Origin: Pseudomonas koreensis
Lineage (GTDB): Bacteria > Pseudomonadota > Gammaproteobacteria > Pseudomonadales > Pseudomonadaceae
Assembly (NCBI RefSeq): GCF_024169245.1
Contig: NZ_JALJWP010000001.1
Location: 5,209,501 to 5,273,500, forward strand
Direction of reading: 5' to 3'
Length of the DNA stretch: 64,000 nucleotides
In this document: positions 34,572 to 43,978 of the stretch, piece by piece
Layout: every line of letters starts with the position of its first letter
How positions within the stretch are numbered: the stretch's first letter is position 1
Position numbers and translations under genes: made by a program
The notes under the pieces: generated by a model
Told to the model about the DNA's origin: nothing
Seen by the model: only the letters and a program-made list of their open reading frames with translations
The model's database searches: none

Positions 34572-35680
34572 CGAACGACACCCTTGATGATCTCGTCCAT
34601 CGCCACGGTTTTCGCTTCGATTTCGCGGCAGGTGTCGGTCAGGCGCTTGCCGAAGTTCGACAATGCATTCGGTGCGTAAACGGTGTTGATGATGGTGTCG
34701 ACATCAATGTCGCCGCCGTTGATCACCCAGTCCTCGACGCCCATGTCCTGATAGGCGCCAAAGCCTTTGCGCTCGTAGCTGATGTGATACGCCGGCACAC
34801 CGGAGAGCAGCGATTCGATGGCGCCGTGCAGACGCACCGAGATGACCAGGTCCGGCTGATATTTGGCGATGGTTGCCTTCAGCGACAGCAGGTCTTCGTT
34901 GATGCCCAGCTCACGGTAGAACGCGCCGTCATCGTTGCCACGCACCGCGCTTTGCACGGCGCAGACCACTTTGCTTTTGTTCTTCAGACGCTGCAGCAAC
35001 AGTTTCAGATTGGCCACGTAAGCGACCTTCTTCTCTTTGCTCCACTCCGGCGGCTTGCGCAGCACTACGCACACGGTGGCCGGCGACGCGGCGCAGCGGG
35101 TGAACTTAGGCTGCTGGAGAATCTTGCCTGCCAGCGACTGCACCGCCAGATCCGGCGCGCGATAGACGTTTTCGCAAGCGTCGAAGATCGCCGAAGAGCG
35201 GTTGTCGCGCACGAACACCGCATCGGCGCTGGCGTAATGCTCAACGATCTTGTTGCTCTCGCCGTGGAACGGGCCAATGCTCTGCGGCAGGTACACCGAC
35301 GGCACCTTGCTGAGGATCGCGGTTTCCAGTTGCTTGGCATGGCCGAGCTTCAGCTTGATGTGCTCGAACGCGCTCTTCGAACGCATGTACCCGCCGCCGA
35401 CACCAACGATCAGATCGGTCTTCTTCAGCAGCTCGGCGAGCCCGGCGTAGGACTGATTGAGAAACACCGCTTGCTTGACCCGGCCCAGACCTTTGGCCGC
35501 CATCACCGGCGCATCGAAACGCGGGTGCGGCAGGTAGCTGAACGACTCGGGATCGGACGCCACGACATTGATTGCGGTGTCTTCACCGAAGTTACGCTGC
35601 ACCAGAGCAATGGCCAGATCGACGAGCAGACCGTCACCGGAGTTGGACGCGCTGTAGCCATGCAAAATCGTTACGTTCAT
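34568..35680 (-). CDS. Polysaccharide pyruvyl transferase family protein
   Basis: 370 residues. The PS_pyruv_trans domain is seen in ILHGYSASNSGDGLLVDLAIAL (N-terminal), VGVGGGYMRSK near residue 93, VYLPQSIGPFHGE near 130, VFVRDNRSS near 155, and the C-terminal LVISVRLHGAIESLLSGVPAYHISYERKGFGAYQDMG, matching the family's R-H/LHG...K pattern. These enzymes add pyruvate ketals to sugars from phosphoenolpyruvate, giving the polymer negative charge. It lies 15 bp after the glycosyltransferase gene and overlaps the flippase gene. Confidence 0.9.
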   Translation of the reverse strand: MNVTILHGYSASNSGDGLLVDLAIALVQRNFGEDTAINVVASDPESFSYLPHPRFDAPVMAAKGLGRVKQAVFLNQSYAGLAELLKKTDLIVGVGGGYMRSKSAFEHIKLKLGHAKQLETAILSKVPSVYLPQSIGPFHGESNKIVEHYASADAVFVRDNRSSAIFDACENVYRAPDLAVQSLAGKILQQPKFTRCAASPATVCVVLRKPPEWSKEKKVAYVANLKLLLQRLKNKSKVVCAVQSAVRGNDDGAFYRELGINEDLLSLKATIAKYQPDLVISVRLHGAIESLLSGVPAYHISYERKGFGAYQDMGVEDWVINGGDIDVDTIINTVYAPNALSNFGKRLTDTCREIEAKTVAMDEIIKGVVR

Positions 35681-35695
35681 AAGCTTGAGTTCTAC

Positions 35696-36778
35696 TTAAT
35701 AAGTGGGAGCGTGATACAGGTCGTAGGTCTGGCGGATCATCAATGCGGCGCTGAAGCGTTCGCGGACGATGCTCCGGCCTTCGTTGCCGAGGTCGAGCAG
35801 GCGCGGCTTCTGGATGATCGTCAACACGTCGGCCAGCGCCTGGTGATCGCCGGACGGAAAGACGTAGCCGGACACTTCATTGGTGACCAGTTCCGGCAGC
35901 GAGGTGCAGTTGCTGGCAATCACCGGCAGCCCCATGGCCATGCCTTCCAGCGGCACCATGGCGAAGCCTTCCCAGCGACTGGGCACGATCAGCGCATCGG
36001 CCTTCTGATACAGCGCCTGCACTTCGCTCGGGGTCACCCAGGGCAGGTACTCGACAGAATCCATCGGCGGGCACTCCACCGAATCCTCGTTGACCGCACT
36101 GCCGACCACGGTGAGTTTGAGGTCGTTGCGATTGACCTTGGCGTAGGCCTTGAGCAGCACGTCGAAGCCTTTCTGATAGTCCAGGCGTCCGACAAACAGC
36201 AGATGAATAGGCTCGGCGCCAGCAATCTTCGGCGCCTCCTCCTTGTGGTGAATGCCGTTGTAGATCAGCTTCATGCGCTTGCGCTCGATGCCGAAGCGCG
36301 CAGCTTTGTCGAGTTCGTACTGGCTGACGCAGATGATCACGTCGGTGACTTTCTGCAGCACCCGTTCGATCCACGCGTAGATCTTCTGCTTGGTCGGCGA
36401 GCTTTCCATCAGGAACGAAAACGCGTGCGGGCAGTAGACTATTTTCGGCTTGCGCCACGGCCGCAACAGCACGCAGACACAACGGCCGATCACTCCGGAA
36501 AAAGTGCTGTGCAAATGCACGATGTCGGGTTTTTCCTTGAGCAGCACCTGGCTCAGGCGCCAGGCAAAACGCAGCAGCGACGGCACGTTACGGCCACTGC
36601 GCGGGAAGGTACGCACCTGCTGGGGCGCGATGCCGTGCAGTTCTTTGGCCTGATCCTCGGGGACCAGATAGACCAGTTGATAATTCGCCGCGTCGTCCTC
36701 GGGGGATGCCGAGATCGTGCGGATCACCGTCGCCACGCCACCTTTGATCGTCTCTGCCACGTGCAGTATTTTTTTCAC
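35696..36778 (-). CDS. GT4-family glycosyltransferase
   Basis: 360 residues, GT-B fold. The N-terminal domain has ETIKGGVATVIRTI; the linker region CVSQYELDKAARFGIERKRMKLIYNGI and FVGRLDYQKGFDVLLKAYAKV begin the C-terminal domain; the donor-site EX7E pattern lies in RWEGFAMVPLEGMAMGLPVIASN. It adds the second sugar to the lipid-linked glucose. It is the only glycosyltransferase of the locus apart from the priming enzyme. First gene of a group running pyruvyl transferase, flippase, polymerase, acyltransferase. 40 bp after wzc. Confidence 0.92.
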   Translation of the reverse strand: MKKILHVAETIKGGVATVIRTISASPEDDAANYQLVYLVPEDQAKELHGIAPQQVRTFPRSGRNVPSLLRFAWRLSQVLLKEKPDIVHLHSTFSGVIGRCVCVLLRPWRKPKIVYCPHAFSFLMESSPTKQKIYAWIERVLQKVTDVIICVSQYELDKAARFGIERKRMKLIYNGIHHKEEAPKIAGAEPIHLLFVGRLDYQKGFDVLLKAYAKVNRNDLKLTVVGSAVNEDSVECPPMDSVEYLPWVTPSEVQALYQKADALIVPSRWEGFAMVPLEGMAMGLPVIASNCTSLPELVTNEVSGYVFPSGDHQALADVLTIIQKPRLLDLGNEGRSIVRERFSAALMIRQTYDLYHAPTY

Positions 36779-36818
36779 AGCTCACCCACTTCAAACAGGA
36801 AAGAACAATCGGCAACCA

Positions 36819-39041
36819 TCAGGATTTGTCGGACGCGTATTCGTAGTTGTAATAGCCAGTGCCGCCGTAATAGCTGGCGGCACGCTTCTCGACGCCGTTG
36901 AACACCGCGCCTTTCAACTCGATGCCGTTCTGGGCGAAGCGGCGAATGGTCAGTTCGATCTCTTTGGCCGGGTTCACGCCGAAGCGGGTAACGATCAGGC
37001 TGATGCCGGCCTCACGACCGACGATGGCGGCATCGGTCACTGCCAGCAGTGGCGGCGTGTCGATGATCACCAGGTCGTAGCGCTCGCTGAGTTGCGCCAG
37101 CAGCTCACGGAAGTTGGCATGCATCAGCAACTCGGAAGGGTTGGGCGGCACCTGACCGCGACTGATGAAATGCAGGTTGTCGATCTCGACGGTGTTGATC
37201 GCCTGCTCGAGAGTACAGCGCTTGACCAGCAGGTCGGACAGACCGTTGCTGATCGGCGTGTTGAGGGTCTTGTGCAGGTGACCTTTGCGCATGTCGGCGT
37301 CGATCAGCACCACGCGCTGGCCGCTCAGGGCCATGACCGCTGCGAGGTTGGACGAGACAAAAGTCTTGCCGACCTGCGGGCTCGGTCCGGAAATCATGAT
37401 GCGGTTGTTGGTCGAGTCGAGCCCGGCAAAGTGCAGGCACGTGCGCAGGCTGCGGATCGATTCGATCGACAGATCGGTCGGATTGCGCAGCGCCAGCAAG
37501 TAGGCCGGTTTATCAACGCCATCGCGGGCACGGCCCTTTTTGCTGTCCTCTTCTTCCTGCAAGGCACTGTAGGGAATCGAGGCGTAAACCGGCAGGCCCA
37601 ATTGCTCGATGCCCTCCGGGCCTTCGAGGCCTCGACTGAGGGATTTGCGCAGCAACACCAGGGCCACGCCGACGAACGCACCGAGCAACGTCGCGATCAG
37701 CACGATCAGCGGTTTCTTCGGTTTGATCGGGCTGGTCAGGTCGACGTCAGCGGTGTCGATCAGGCGCACATTGCCGACCGCCCCGGCGCGGACGATGTCC
37801 AGCTCCTGGGATTTGTTCAGCAACTGCGTGTAGATCTGCGAAGCCACTTCAACGTCGCGGGTCAGGTTGAGCAATTCCTGCTGGGTGGCCGGCAGGTCCT
37901 GAACCTTGCCCTCGAGGGATTTCTGCTGCTGGGTCAATTCGCCAATCTGCGTCATCAGTGCGCGATAGGCCGGGTGCTGTTTGGTGAACTTGCGATCGAG
38001 CTCGGCCTGCTGCATTTTCAGTTCGGAGATGCGCGTTTCCAGCGCCACCGACTGCCCCAGCACCGACTGGGTTTCCAGCGAGATATTCACGGTCTTGCCA
38101 TGGGTCTGGTAGGCATTCAAGGCATCGCTGGCCTTGGCCAGGTCACGCTTGACCTGCGGCAACTGGCTTTGCAGAAACGCCAGGCTTTGCGCGGCTTCCG
38201 CCGAGGTGCGGCGCACGTTTTGCTCGACGTAGAGCGAGGCGATCTTATTGAGAATCTTCACCGCTTCGGCAGCATCAGAGCTGGCCAGCGCCAGACGAAT
38301 GATCCCCGACTCCTTGCCTTGTTCGGAGATATCCAGCGCATCCTGATAGCCCTGAATGGTCACGATCCGTGGGTTGCGCACCACCTGAAAACGCGTGCCG
38401 GGGTTGGCTGCCAGTTGAGCGATCTGCCCTTCTACACCGTCGTTGGCAAACGCTTCACCGGCCACACCTTCGGCGAGCAGATTGTCGTTCTCATCGAACA
38501 ACTGGAAGCGCTGTTGCTCGCCGGCGATCAGGGTGAGTTTTTTGCCGAGCAGGTCTTTCGGCAATTCCAGTCGATTGAATTCCAGACGTTCGCCGCCCCA
38601 GGCATAACTGTTCAAACCGAAACGCGGCGGCGCGACGCTGGTCTCGCTGTCACCGCGATAGCGCCGCGCAAGGAAGCCGCCGATCATTGGAAAATTGTTG
38701 GGCGTGACGTCGATATCCAGGCGCAGGTCGTCAACGGTTTTGCCGATTACCGCGCGGGACTTGATGATGCCGATTTCGGTCACCGACGGCGATTGCCCAC
38801 CGAGCATGCTGTTGAGGTCGGAGAATCCGAGCATGTCGTTCTTTTTCGGCTCGACCTGCACCAGCGCGTTCGCCAGATACACCGGGGTTGCCAGTACCGC
38901 ATAGGCGACGCCAGTGACCATGAAGGCACCGGTGAGCGCACCGATCAGCCACTTCTGATCGATCAGGCTGCCAAAGATGCCGAGCAGATCAATACTGTCT
39001 TGATCATTCTCGCGGGTGCCGTTTACGGACGGTAACTGCAT
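36819..39041 (-). CDS. wzc: Wzc-type tyrosine autokinase / polysaccharide co-polymerase
   Basis: 740 residues from ATG 39041 (a second ATG at 39062 is possible). N-terminal Wzz domain with transmembrane helix near residues 30-50, a periplasmic coiled region (about 250-400), a second helix near 435-455 (PKKPLIVLIATLLGAFVGVALVLL), then the BY-kinase: Walker A GPSPQVGKTF near 555, Walker A' VLIDADMRKG near 585, Walker B LVIIDTPP near 662. The tail ends ASYYGGTGYYNYEYASDKS, the autophosphorylated Tyr cluster. It regulates polymer length with Wza and is dephosphorylated by Wzb, encoded 40 bp upstream. Confidence 0.96.
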   Translation of the reverse strand: MQLPSVNGTRENDQDSIDLLGIFGSLIDQKWLIGALTGAFMVTGVAYAVLATPVYLANALVQVEPKKNDMLGFSDLNSMLGGQSPSVTEIGIIKSRAVIGKTVDDLRLDIDVTPNNFPMIGGFLARRYRGDSETSVAPPRFGLNSYAWGGERLEFNRLELPKDLLGKKLTLIAGEQQRFQLFDENDNLLAEGVAGEAFANDGVEGQIAQLAANPGTRFQVVRNPRIVTIQGYQDALDISEQGKESGIIRLALASSDAAEAVKILNKIASLYVEQNVRRTSAEAAQSLAFLQSQLPQVKRDLAKASDALNAYQTHGKTVNISLETQSVLGQSVALETRISELKMQQAELDRKFTKQHPAYRALMTQIGELTQQQKSLEGKVQDLPATQQELLNLTRDVEVASQIYTQLLNKSQELDIVRAGAVGNVRLIDTADVDLTSPIKPKKPLIVLIATLLGAFVGVALVLLRKSLSRGLEGPEGIEQLGLPVYASIPYSALQEEEDSKKGRARDGVDKPAYLLALRNPTDLSIESIRSLRTCLHFAGLDSTNNRIMISGPSPQVGKTFVSSNLAAVMALSGQRVVLIDADMRKGHLHKTLNTPISNGLSDLLVKRCTLEQAINTVEIDNLHFISRGQVPPNPSELLMHANFRELLAQLSERYDLVIIDTPPLLAVTDAAIVGREAGISLIVTRFGVNPAKEIELTIRRFAQNGIELKGAVFNGVEKRAASYYGGTGYYNYEYASDKS

Positions 39042-39080
39042 AAGTCTGTTCTTACCATTCACTGTTCTGAAGAATATTCA

Positions 39081-39521
39081 TCAATGCCCGAGACGCTTTG
39101 CCCATGAACTAACAGCATCTTCAATCAATGCGTGGGCATGAATAAACGCGGCCTTGCCTTGACGATACGGATCATGTATCTCGCGCTCGCTCTGCCATTT
39201 TCCGAGCAGAAACACTTTGCCTCTGGCGTGCGAGGCGATCTTCAGCACTTGATTTACATGGGCCTTTTCCATGACCAGGATCAGGTCCGAGTCATTGACG
39301 ATGTCCGAAGTCAGTTGCCGCGCCTTGAAAGCTTCGGCGCAGTGCCCGTGCTCTTCGAGAACCTGCCGCGCCGAAGCCTCAACGCCTTCGCCCACGCGGG
39401 CGGACAGGCCCGCAGACGACACGGTGATGGCGGACGGGCCCAGCGCGTTGCGCAGCAGCAGTTCAGCCGTCGGACTTCGGCATATATTGCCCACGCAGAC
39501 AACCAGGATCTTTTTGAACAA
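39081..39521 (-). CDS. wzb: Wzb-type low-molecular-weight protein tyrosine phosphatase
   Basis: 146 residues. The P-loop CVGNICRS (Cys9, Arg15) follows MFKKILVV; the general acid lies in IHDPYRQGK near residue 116. It removes phosphate from the Wzc tyrosine tail so that polymer growth can cycle. First gene of the wzb-wzc-GT4-... operon, with the divergent glycoside hydrolase gene at 39811; the 289-bp gap between them is AT-rich and must hold both promoters. Confidence 0.95.
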   Translation of the reverse strand: MFKKILVVCVGNICRSPTAELLLRNALGPSAITVSSAGLSARVGEGVEASARQVLEEHGHCAEAFKARQLTSDIVNDSDLILVMEKAHVNQVLKIASHARGKVFLLGKWQSEREIHDPYRQGKAAFIHAHALIEDAVSSWAKRLGH

Positions 39522-39810
39522 GTCTTGCTTTCCTGTGTAATATCAAACAGCCAACATGCCGCAAAAGTTAATGAACCCTCACGACTTTCCTGCACTCAGA
39601 AATAGCTTCGCCCTGTTAGTACAGGAACATTAAGTACCACAGCGTTTTAAGCCGCCCCAACCACAATTAGCGGACTAAAAATAACTGTGATTTTCAGTTG
39701 TTGTTTTCCTGACAAAAAATAACATTCACGCACTTAGTGCCATCACCGTTATCGGAAATTGAGTAACGGGATAAATATTCGTAGTTGTCATTCTCTTCAG
39801 GAGAGCAGAC

Positions 39811-40767
39811 ATGAAAACAGCACAGCGCAATAAACTCGCCGCCCTCGTACTGATGGCGATCGGTGCCACCAGTCAGGTTCATGCCAGTGAGCTGTTCCCC
39901 AACCTTCCAGCGAAAACCATCGGCGTTCAGGTGAAGATCCAGAGCTTTACCGCCGCCGATGCCGCGCAGATCAAAGCAGCAGGTTTCAGCTTTGTGCGCT
40001 TCGGCGTGTGGAGCGACAGCCTCACCGCCAAGACCTATCAGAAACAGGTCAGCGACGCCTTCGCCGCCGCAGCTTCTGCCGGGCTGCCGGTGCTGCTGAC
40101 CGTGCGCGCAATCAAGGCATTGCCCGCCACTTCCCCCGCTGAACTGGACACGGCCGGCGGTAAGTTCGCCAACGCCGTAACCGGGCTGGAAAAGTCTTAC
40201 AGCTCGCAACTGGTCGCGATCGAAATCTGGAACGAGCCGGATCTGGAACCCTACTGGCCGACGCGCAATTTCGACACCACGTTCGTGCCGTTCATGGCTG
40301 GCATGTGCAAGGCCTTCGAAGGTCAGCCGCAAACGACACCACGGGTCGGCTTCGGCTTCGCCCGGCCGCCAAGCGCTGGCTCGGCTTCGACGGTGGCGTT
40401 GAAAAGCATCGTCAGCGATTACCCCAAATGCCTCAACGCGGTGTCCTATCACCCTTACGGCATGACCGCTACGCAGATCAGCAACGCGCAGACGTTTATC
40501 CAGCAGAACTTCAATCTGCCGGGGGTTATCAGTGAGTGGGGAGTTTCGGCCCTCGCCTCCAACGGCGGGCCTGAGGGGCAGGCGACCAGGATCAACGCGT
40601 TTATCGCTGACGTTAAACGTCTGACTATCCCGCTGACGTCTATCTACGAATGGCGCAATAGTGATTCAGGCAGCAACGATCGCGAGAAGAACTTCGGCTT
40701 TCTCACTTCGGACGGTCAGCCGAAACCGGCACGCTTGTCGGTAGAAGGCGTGTTGAACGCTGAGTAG
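39811..40767 (+). CDS. Secreted glycoside hydrolase, clan GH-A (PslG/cellulase-like)
   Basis: 318 residues, starting at ATG 39811 after AGGAGAG. Signal peptide ends VHA near residue 26. A TIM-barrel glycosidase is shown by FSFVRFGVWSD, VAIEIWNEPDLEPYWPTRN (acid/base Glu in WNEP near 138), AVSYHPYGMT and VISEWGVSA (nucleophile Glu near 243), then IYEWRNSDSG. It matches GH5/39-type endoglycosidases in which the two Glu lie after strands 4 and 7. EPS loci often carry one, as PslG does for Psl, to trim polymer or free misrouted chains. It is divergent from wzb, with its own hairpin terminator at 40774. Confidence 0.88.
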   Translation: MKTAQRNKLAALVLMAIGATSQVHASELFPNLPAKTIGVQVKIQSFTAADAAQIKAAGFSFVRFGVWSDSLTAKTYQKQVSDAFAAAASAGLPVLLTVRAIKALPATSPAELDTAGGKFANAVTGLEKSYSSQLVAIEIWNEPDLEPYWPTRNFDTTFVPFMAGMCKAFEGQPQTTPRVGFGFARPPSAGSASTVALKSIVSDYPKCLNAVSYHPYGMTATQISNAQTFIQQNFNLPGVISEWGVSALASNGGPEGQATRINAFIADVKRLTIPLTSIYEWRNSDSGSNDREKNFGFLTSDGQPKPARLSVEGVLNAE

Positions 40768-40773
40768 GCTTTG

Positions 40774-40806
40774 GGCAACCGGTCTGTTCACAGGTCGGTT
40801 GCTTTG
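40774..40806 (+). terminator. Hairpin terminator after the glycoside hydrolase gene
   Basis: GCAACCGGTCTG pairs with CAGGTCGGTTGC (two G-U pairs) around TTCA; only a short T-run follows. It lies 7 bases after the stop at 40767. Confidence 0.6.
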
Positions 40807-40969
40807 AACCTGTGGGCTGTTTTGGCATCGTATTCAGCGACACCGCGCCCCGCCTTTCAAACAATCGTTTTCAGGTTGTTGCCGCAGGGGCCATCGATCC
40901 ACGAATGCACCCTTGAGTGCCCGTCAGCGCTCGGGTAATGTCTTCAGACCCATAGGATAGAGCACGCCC

Positions 40970-41896
40970 ATGACTTCCAAGCTGGAACAACTCAAACAGT
41001 TCACCACCGTGGTTGCCGACACCGGCGACTTCGAAGCGATCGCCCGGGTCAAACCGGTCGACGCCACCACCAACCCTTCCCTGCTGCTCAAGGCCTCGGC
41101 GATTCACGGTTACGCCGAACTGCTGAACGATTGCGTCCGCGACTGCAAGGGCGATGTCGGCCTGGCCAGCGACCGTTTCGGCGTTGCCGTGGGCAAGGAA
41201 ATTCTCAACGTGGTTCCGGGCCGCATCTCCACCGAAGTGGATGCGCGTCTGTCCTTCGACCAGGACGCGATCCTCAAGCGTGCACACCGCCTGATCGAGC
41301 TGTACGACAAGGCTGGCGTCGGCCGCGACCGCGTACTGATCAAGATCGCCTCGACCTGGGAAGGCATCCGCGCCGCCGAGATCCTCGAGAAAGAAGGCAT
41401 CCAGACCAACCTGACCCTGCTGTTCTCCTTCGCCCAGGCCGCCGCCTGCGCCGACGCCGGCGTGTTCCTGATTTCGCCGTTCGTGGGCCGCATCTACGAC
41501 TGGTACAAGAAAGCCAACGGCAACGACTACACCGGTGCCGATGATCCGGGCGTCCAGTCGGTGACGCGCATCTACAACTACTACAAGGCCAATGACTACA
41601 AGACCGTGGTCATGGGCGCGAGCTTCCGCAACATCAACCAGATCGAACAACTGGCCGGCTGCGATCGCCTGACCATCAGCCCGGAACTGCTGGAGAAGCT
41701 GGCCGCCGACACCGGCAAGCTGGAACGCAAACTGGCGCCGGGCAATGCCGGTGAAGCGCGTCTGAGCCTCAACGAAGCGCAGTTCCGCTGGTTGTCCAAC
41801 GAAGACGCGATGGCCACCGAGAAACTGGCTGAAGGCATCCGTCAGTTCGCTCGCGACCAGGAGAAGCTCGAAGCGTTGCTGCAGGCCAAGCTGTGA
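40970..41896 (+). CDS. tal: Transaldolase
   Basis: Pentose-phosphate enzyme moving dihydroxyacetone units between sugar phosphates. 308 residues, the TalB length. The TIM barrel starts with [34 protein letters not shown] (family signature, catalytic Asp) at residues 9-42; the Schiff-base Lys lies in [16 protein letters not shown] near 130; [31 protein letters not shown] follows. ATG 40970 with GGATAG upstream. It is followed by a strong terminator at 41914-41948. Not part of the EPS pathway. Confidence 0.96.
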   Translation: MTSKLEQLKQFTTVVADTGDFEAIARVKPVDATTNPSLLLKASAIHGYAELLNDCVRDCKGDVGLASDRFGVAVGKEILNVVPGRISTEVDARLSFDQDAILKRAHRLIELYDKAGVGRDRVLIKIASTWEGIRAAEILEKEGIQTNLTLLFSFAQAAACADAGVFLISPFVGRIYDWYKKANGNDYTGADDPGVQSVTRIYNYYKANDYKTVVMGASFRNINQIEQLAGCDRLTISPELLEKLAADTGKLERKLAPGNAGEARLSLNEAQFRWLSNEDAMATEKLAEGIRQFARDQEKLEALLQAKL

Positions 41897-41913
41897 TTTG
41901 AGTTGGTAGAACG

Positions 41914-41948
41914 CAAAAAGGGCGAACCTTCACAGGTTCGCCCTTTTT
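41914..41948. terminator. Bidirectional terminator after tal
   Basis: AAAAAGGGCGAACCT and AGGTTCGCCCTTTTT pair around a short loop, with A-run before and T-run after. Ends tal and possibly opposing transcripts. Confidence 0.92.
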
Positions 41949-41983
41949 CATTCTGCATTGAGAGGCGCGTTGACCGAACTGAA

Positions 41984-42066
41984 GCCTTCGCGAGCAAGCT
42001 CGCTCCCACAAGGGGATCTGTGATCGACACTGATCCAGTGTGGGAGCGAGCTTGCTCGCGAAGAGG
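41984..42066. repeat. Inverted pair of family B intergenic repeat
   Basis: Arms GCGAGCAAGCTCGCTCCCAC and GTGGGAGCGAGCTTGCTCGC, here with the arms in outward order (left arm reversed relative to 6081). The spacer resembles that at 58617-58697 (..GACACTGATCCAGTG..). Confidence 0.9.
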
Positions 42067-42094
42067 CCGGCCCAGACACCATCAATCCACGAGA

Positions 42095-42577
42095 TCAGTG
42101 TCTTTCGAGGGCATTCACCAGATCATGAAACGCCTCACGATTGGAATCGTTCAGGCCCATGAGAATCTTGTGCGCTTCCAGCACTTTGATTCGCACCACT
42201 TCTTCCGATTGATCCTGATCGGGCAGGTCATCCAGGCACTCCGGGCACGGCACCGGGTGGTTGACGATGTTGAACACCTGCTCGAAGCCCATCGACTGCA
42301 ACAGCCGGGTGATGTCTTCGTGGGTGGTGACAACCGTCGGCAACAGACCGACCTTCTGCCGTGACAGGATCGACAGTTTGGCCAGCAGGCCGAGGGTGGT
42401 GCTGTCGATGCTGCGGGTTTCGGTCAAATCGATCACGATCGCGTTGAAGTTCAGCGCGGTGAAGATTTTCTCAATAGTCGCATCCAACGCCGAACACAGG
42501 GTCAGGCGAACTTCACCGACGAACTTCAGGACGAAGGTGCCGTCCTGCTCGGCGAACTGGATTCTACCGGTACTCAT
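42095..42577 (-). CDS. rssC: STAS-domain anti-sigma factor antagonist (RssC-like)
   Basis: 160 residues. STAS domain: FVGEVRLTLCSALDATIEKIF, FNAIVIDLTETRSIDSTTLGLLAKLSI, with the phosphorylatable Ser in DSTTLG near 58. The C-terminal third (HPVPCPECLDDLP) is an acidic extension. It overlaps rssB by 4 bp and is its immediate partner: RssB's PP2C domain dephosphorylates the STAS protein to switch a sigma-factor pathway. P. aeruginosa has the same pair next to tal. Confidence 0.88.
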   Translation of the reverse strand: MSTGRIQFAEQDGTFVLKFVGEVRLTLCSALDATIEKIFTALNFNAIVIDLTETRSIDSTTLGLLAKLSILSRQKVGLLPTVVTTHEDITRLLQSMGFEQVFNIVNHPVPCPECLDDLPDQDQSEEVVRIKVLEAHKILMGLNDSNREAFHDLVNALERH

Positions 42578-43758
42578 TGAAGATTCCTGCTCAACACCAA
42601 CAGGGCGATATCATCCGGCATCTCCCCTAGCGTGGCCAAACCAAACACTTGCCGCAGACCATCCAGGCTGCCGCCCGCTGACTTCACCCGTTCAGGCAAA
42701 GCAGCCTCTTTTTCTTTGAGCGTTGCTTCCGGCAAAAGGTCCAGAATGCCATCAGACATCAGCGTCAGGCTGAACGTCGGCGGCAGCTCAAGCACGTGGT
42801 CTTCGTAGGTGGCTTCATTGAACAGCCCCACCGGCAGACCACGGCCTTCGAGATAACGAACATTGTCAGGCGTGTACAACACAGGCAACGGCAGATGGCC
42901 GCCGATGCTATAGGTCAACAAACCGGTCTCCTCGTCGATGACTCCACCGACCATTGTGACGTGTTTACCCAGCTTACAACTGATCAGCCCCCGGTTGATA
43001 TGACCGAGCACTTCCGAAGGCTTGAACTCCGGCAAGGTGCCGCTGCGTTTCGACTCGAAGAGCAAACGCGTGGTCATGAACTTCAACAGCACGGTGACGA
43101 AGGCGGATGACGCGCCATGCCCGGAAACATCCGCCAGATAGAACGCGACCCGGCGCTCGTCGACGCGGAAATAGTCGACAAAATCACCCGACAGGTACAA
43201 CGACGGGATGATCTGGTGGGCAAAGTTGAATTCGTCGATGCTCCACGGGCTTTCCGGCAGCATGTTCATCTGTACCTGGCGACCGGCGTTCTGGTCTTCC
43301 TGGAGCAGGTTCAGACTGGCTTCGAGCTCGCGGTTGGCCTTCTCCAGCTTCTCGCGGTAACGCTGGTTTTCCAGCAGCAGCCGCGCACGATCCAGGGCCC
43401 GGCGCACAGAGTGCTCGAGCACAGCCAGATCTTCGAGAGGCTTGATCAGGTAATCCGCCGCGCCGAGGCGCAGGGCCTCGACCGCGTCGTTCATCACTCC
43501 GGCGCCCGAGACCACGATCACCGGTGTCTCTGGCGAGCGCTCGGTGACCTGACGGATCAGTTCGAGACCGCCCATCTGCGGCATGCGCAGATCGCAGATC
43601 ACCAGATCGGGCTCGTCTTGCTCGAATACCTGAAGACCCTGTTGACCGTTGCCGGCCTGCAGGACGCTGAAACCACTGTCTTCCAGATAGGCCGCGAGGC
43701 TCGCGCGCACTACCTCGTCATCATCGATTATCAGCAGCGTGGCACTGGTTTTTGGCAT
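42574..43758 (-). CDS. rssB: Response regulator with PP2C-type phosphatase output (RssB-like)
   Basis: 394 residues. Receiver domain: LLIIDDDEVVRASL, phospho-Asp in LVICDLRMPQMGG near 57, Lys in ADYLIKPLEDL. A coiled-coil linker (about 130-165, ENQRYREKLEKANRELEASLNLLQ) leads to a SpoIIE/PP2C phosphatase domain with ADVSGHGASSAFVT and the final MPDDIALLVL metal site. It controls the partner STAS protein downstream. Start ATG 43758. A sigma-70 promoter candidate lies at 43951-43978. Confidence 0.92.
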   Translation of the reverse strand: MPKTSATLLIIDDDEVVRASLAAYLEDSGFSVLQAGNGQQGLQVFEQDEPDLVICDLRMPQMGGLELIRQVTERSPETPVIVVSGAGVMNDAVEALRLGAADYLIKPLEDLAVLEHSVRRALDRARLLLENQRYREKLEKANRELEASLNLLQEDQNAGRQVQMNMLPESPWSIDEFNFAHQIIPSLYLSGDFVDYFRVDERRVAFYLADVSGHGASSAFVTVLLKFMTTRLLFESKRSGTLPEFKPSEVLGHINRGLISCKLGKHVTMVGGVIDEETGLLTYSIGGHLPLPVLYTPDNVRYLEGRGLPVGLFNEATYEDHVLELPPTFSLTLMSDGILDLLPEATLKEKEAALPERVKSAGGSLDGLRQVFGLATLGEMPDDIALLVLSRNLQ

Positions 43759-43950
43759 GTGGGCAAACGGCGCCAGAATTAGGTTGGCGTAGTGAGCGGG
43801 GCAACGGCCCTGCGCAGACTACTGGATTCGCTTTCTAGCCTCTCTGCTGCAGCGCTTTCAAGCATTCGCCTGGCGCGCGGTTTTAAACAGAGGTGCCCTT
43901 CTAAGGCGCAGACGGTACTCCCATCCGCAGAGCGTTTCAAGCATGCGCCG

Positions 43951-43978
43951 ATTGTCGCTCGACGACTTTGTTTGTCAA
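43951..43978 (-). promoter_or_regulatory. Candidate sigma-70 promoter of rssB-rssC
   Basis: On the minus strand TTGACA (-35, perfect) at 43978-43973 and GACAAT at 43956-43951 (4 of 6) with 16 bases between. It would give a 5' leader of about 190 bases. The 343-bp gap 43759-44102 otherwise holds only the mlaA terminator. Confidence 0.45.

Noticed and set aside
34784..39035. Open frames of 705 and 772 codons on the plus strand
   Set aside because: Antisense of the pyruvyl transferase, GT4 and wzc genes, which have full motifs on the minus strand.
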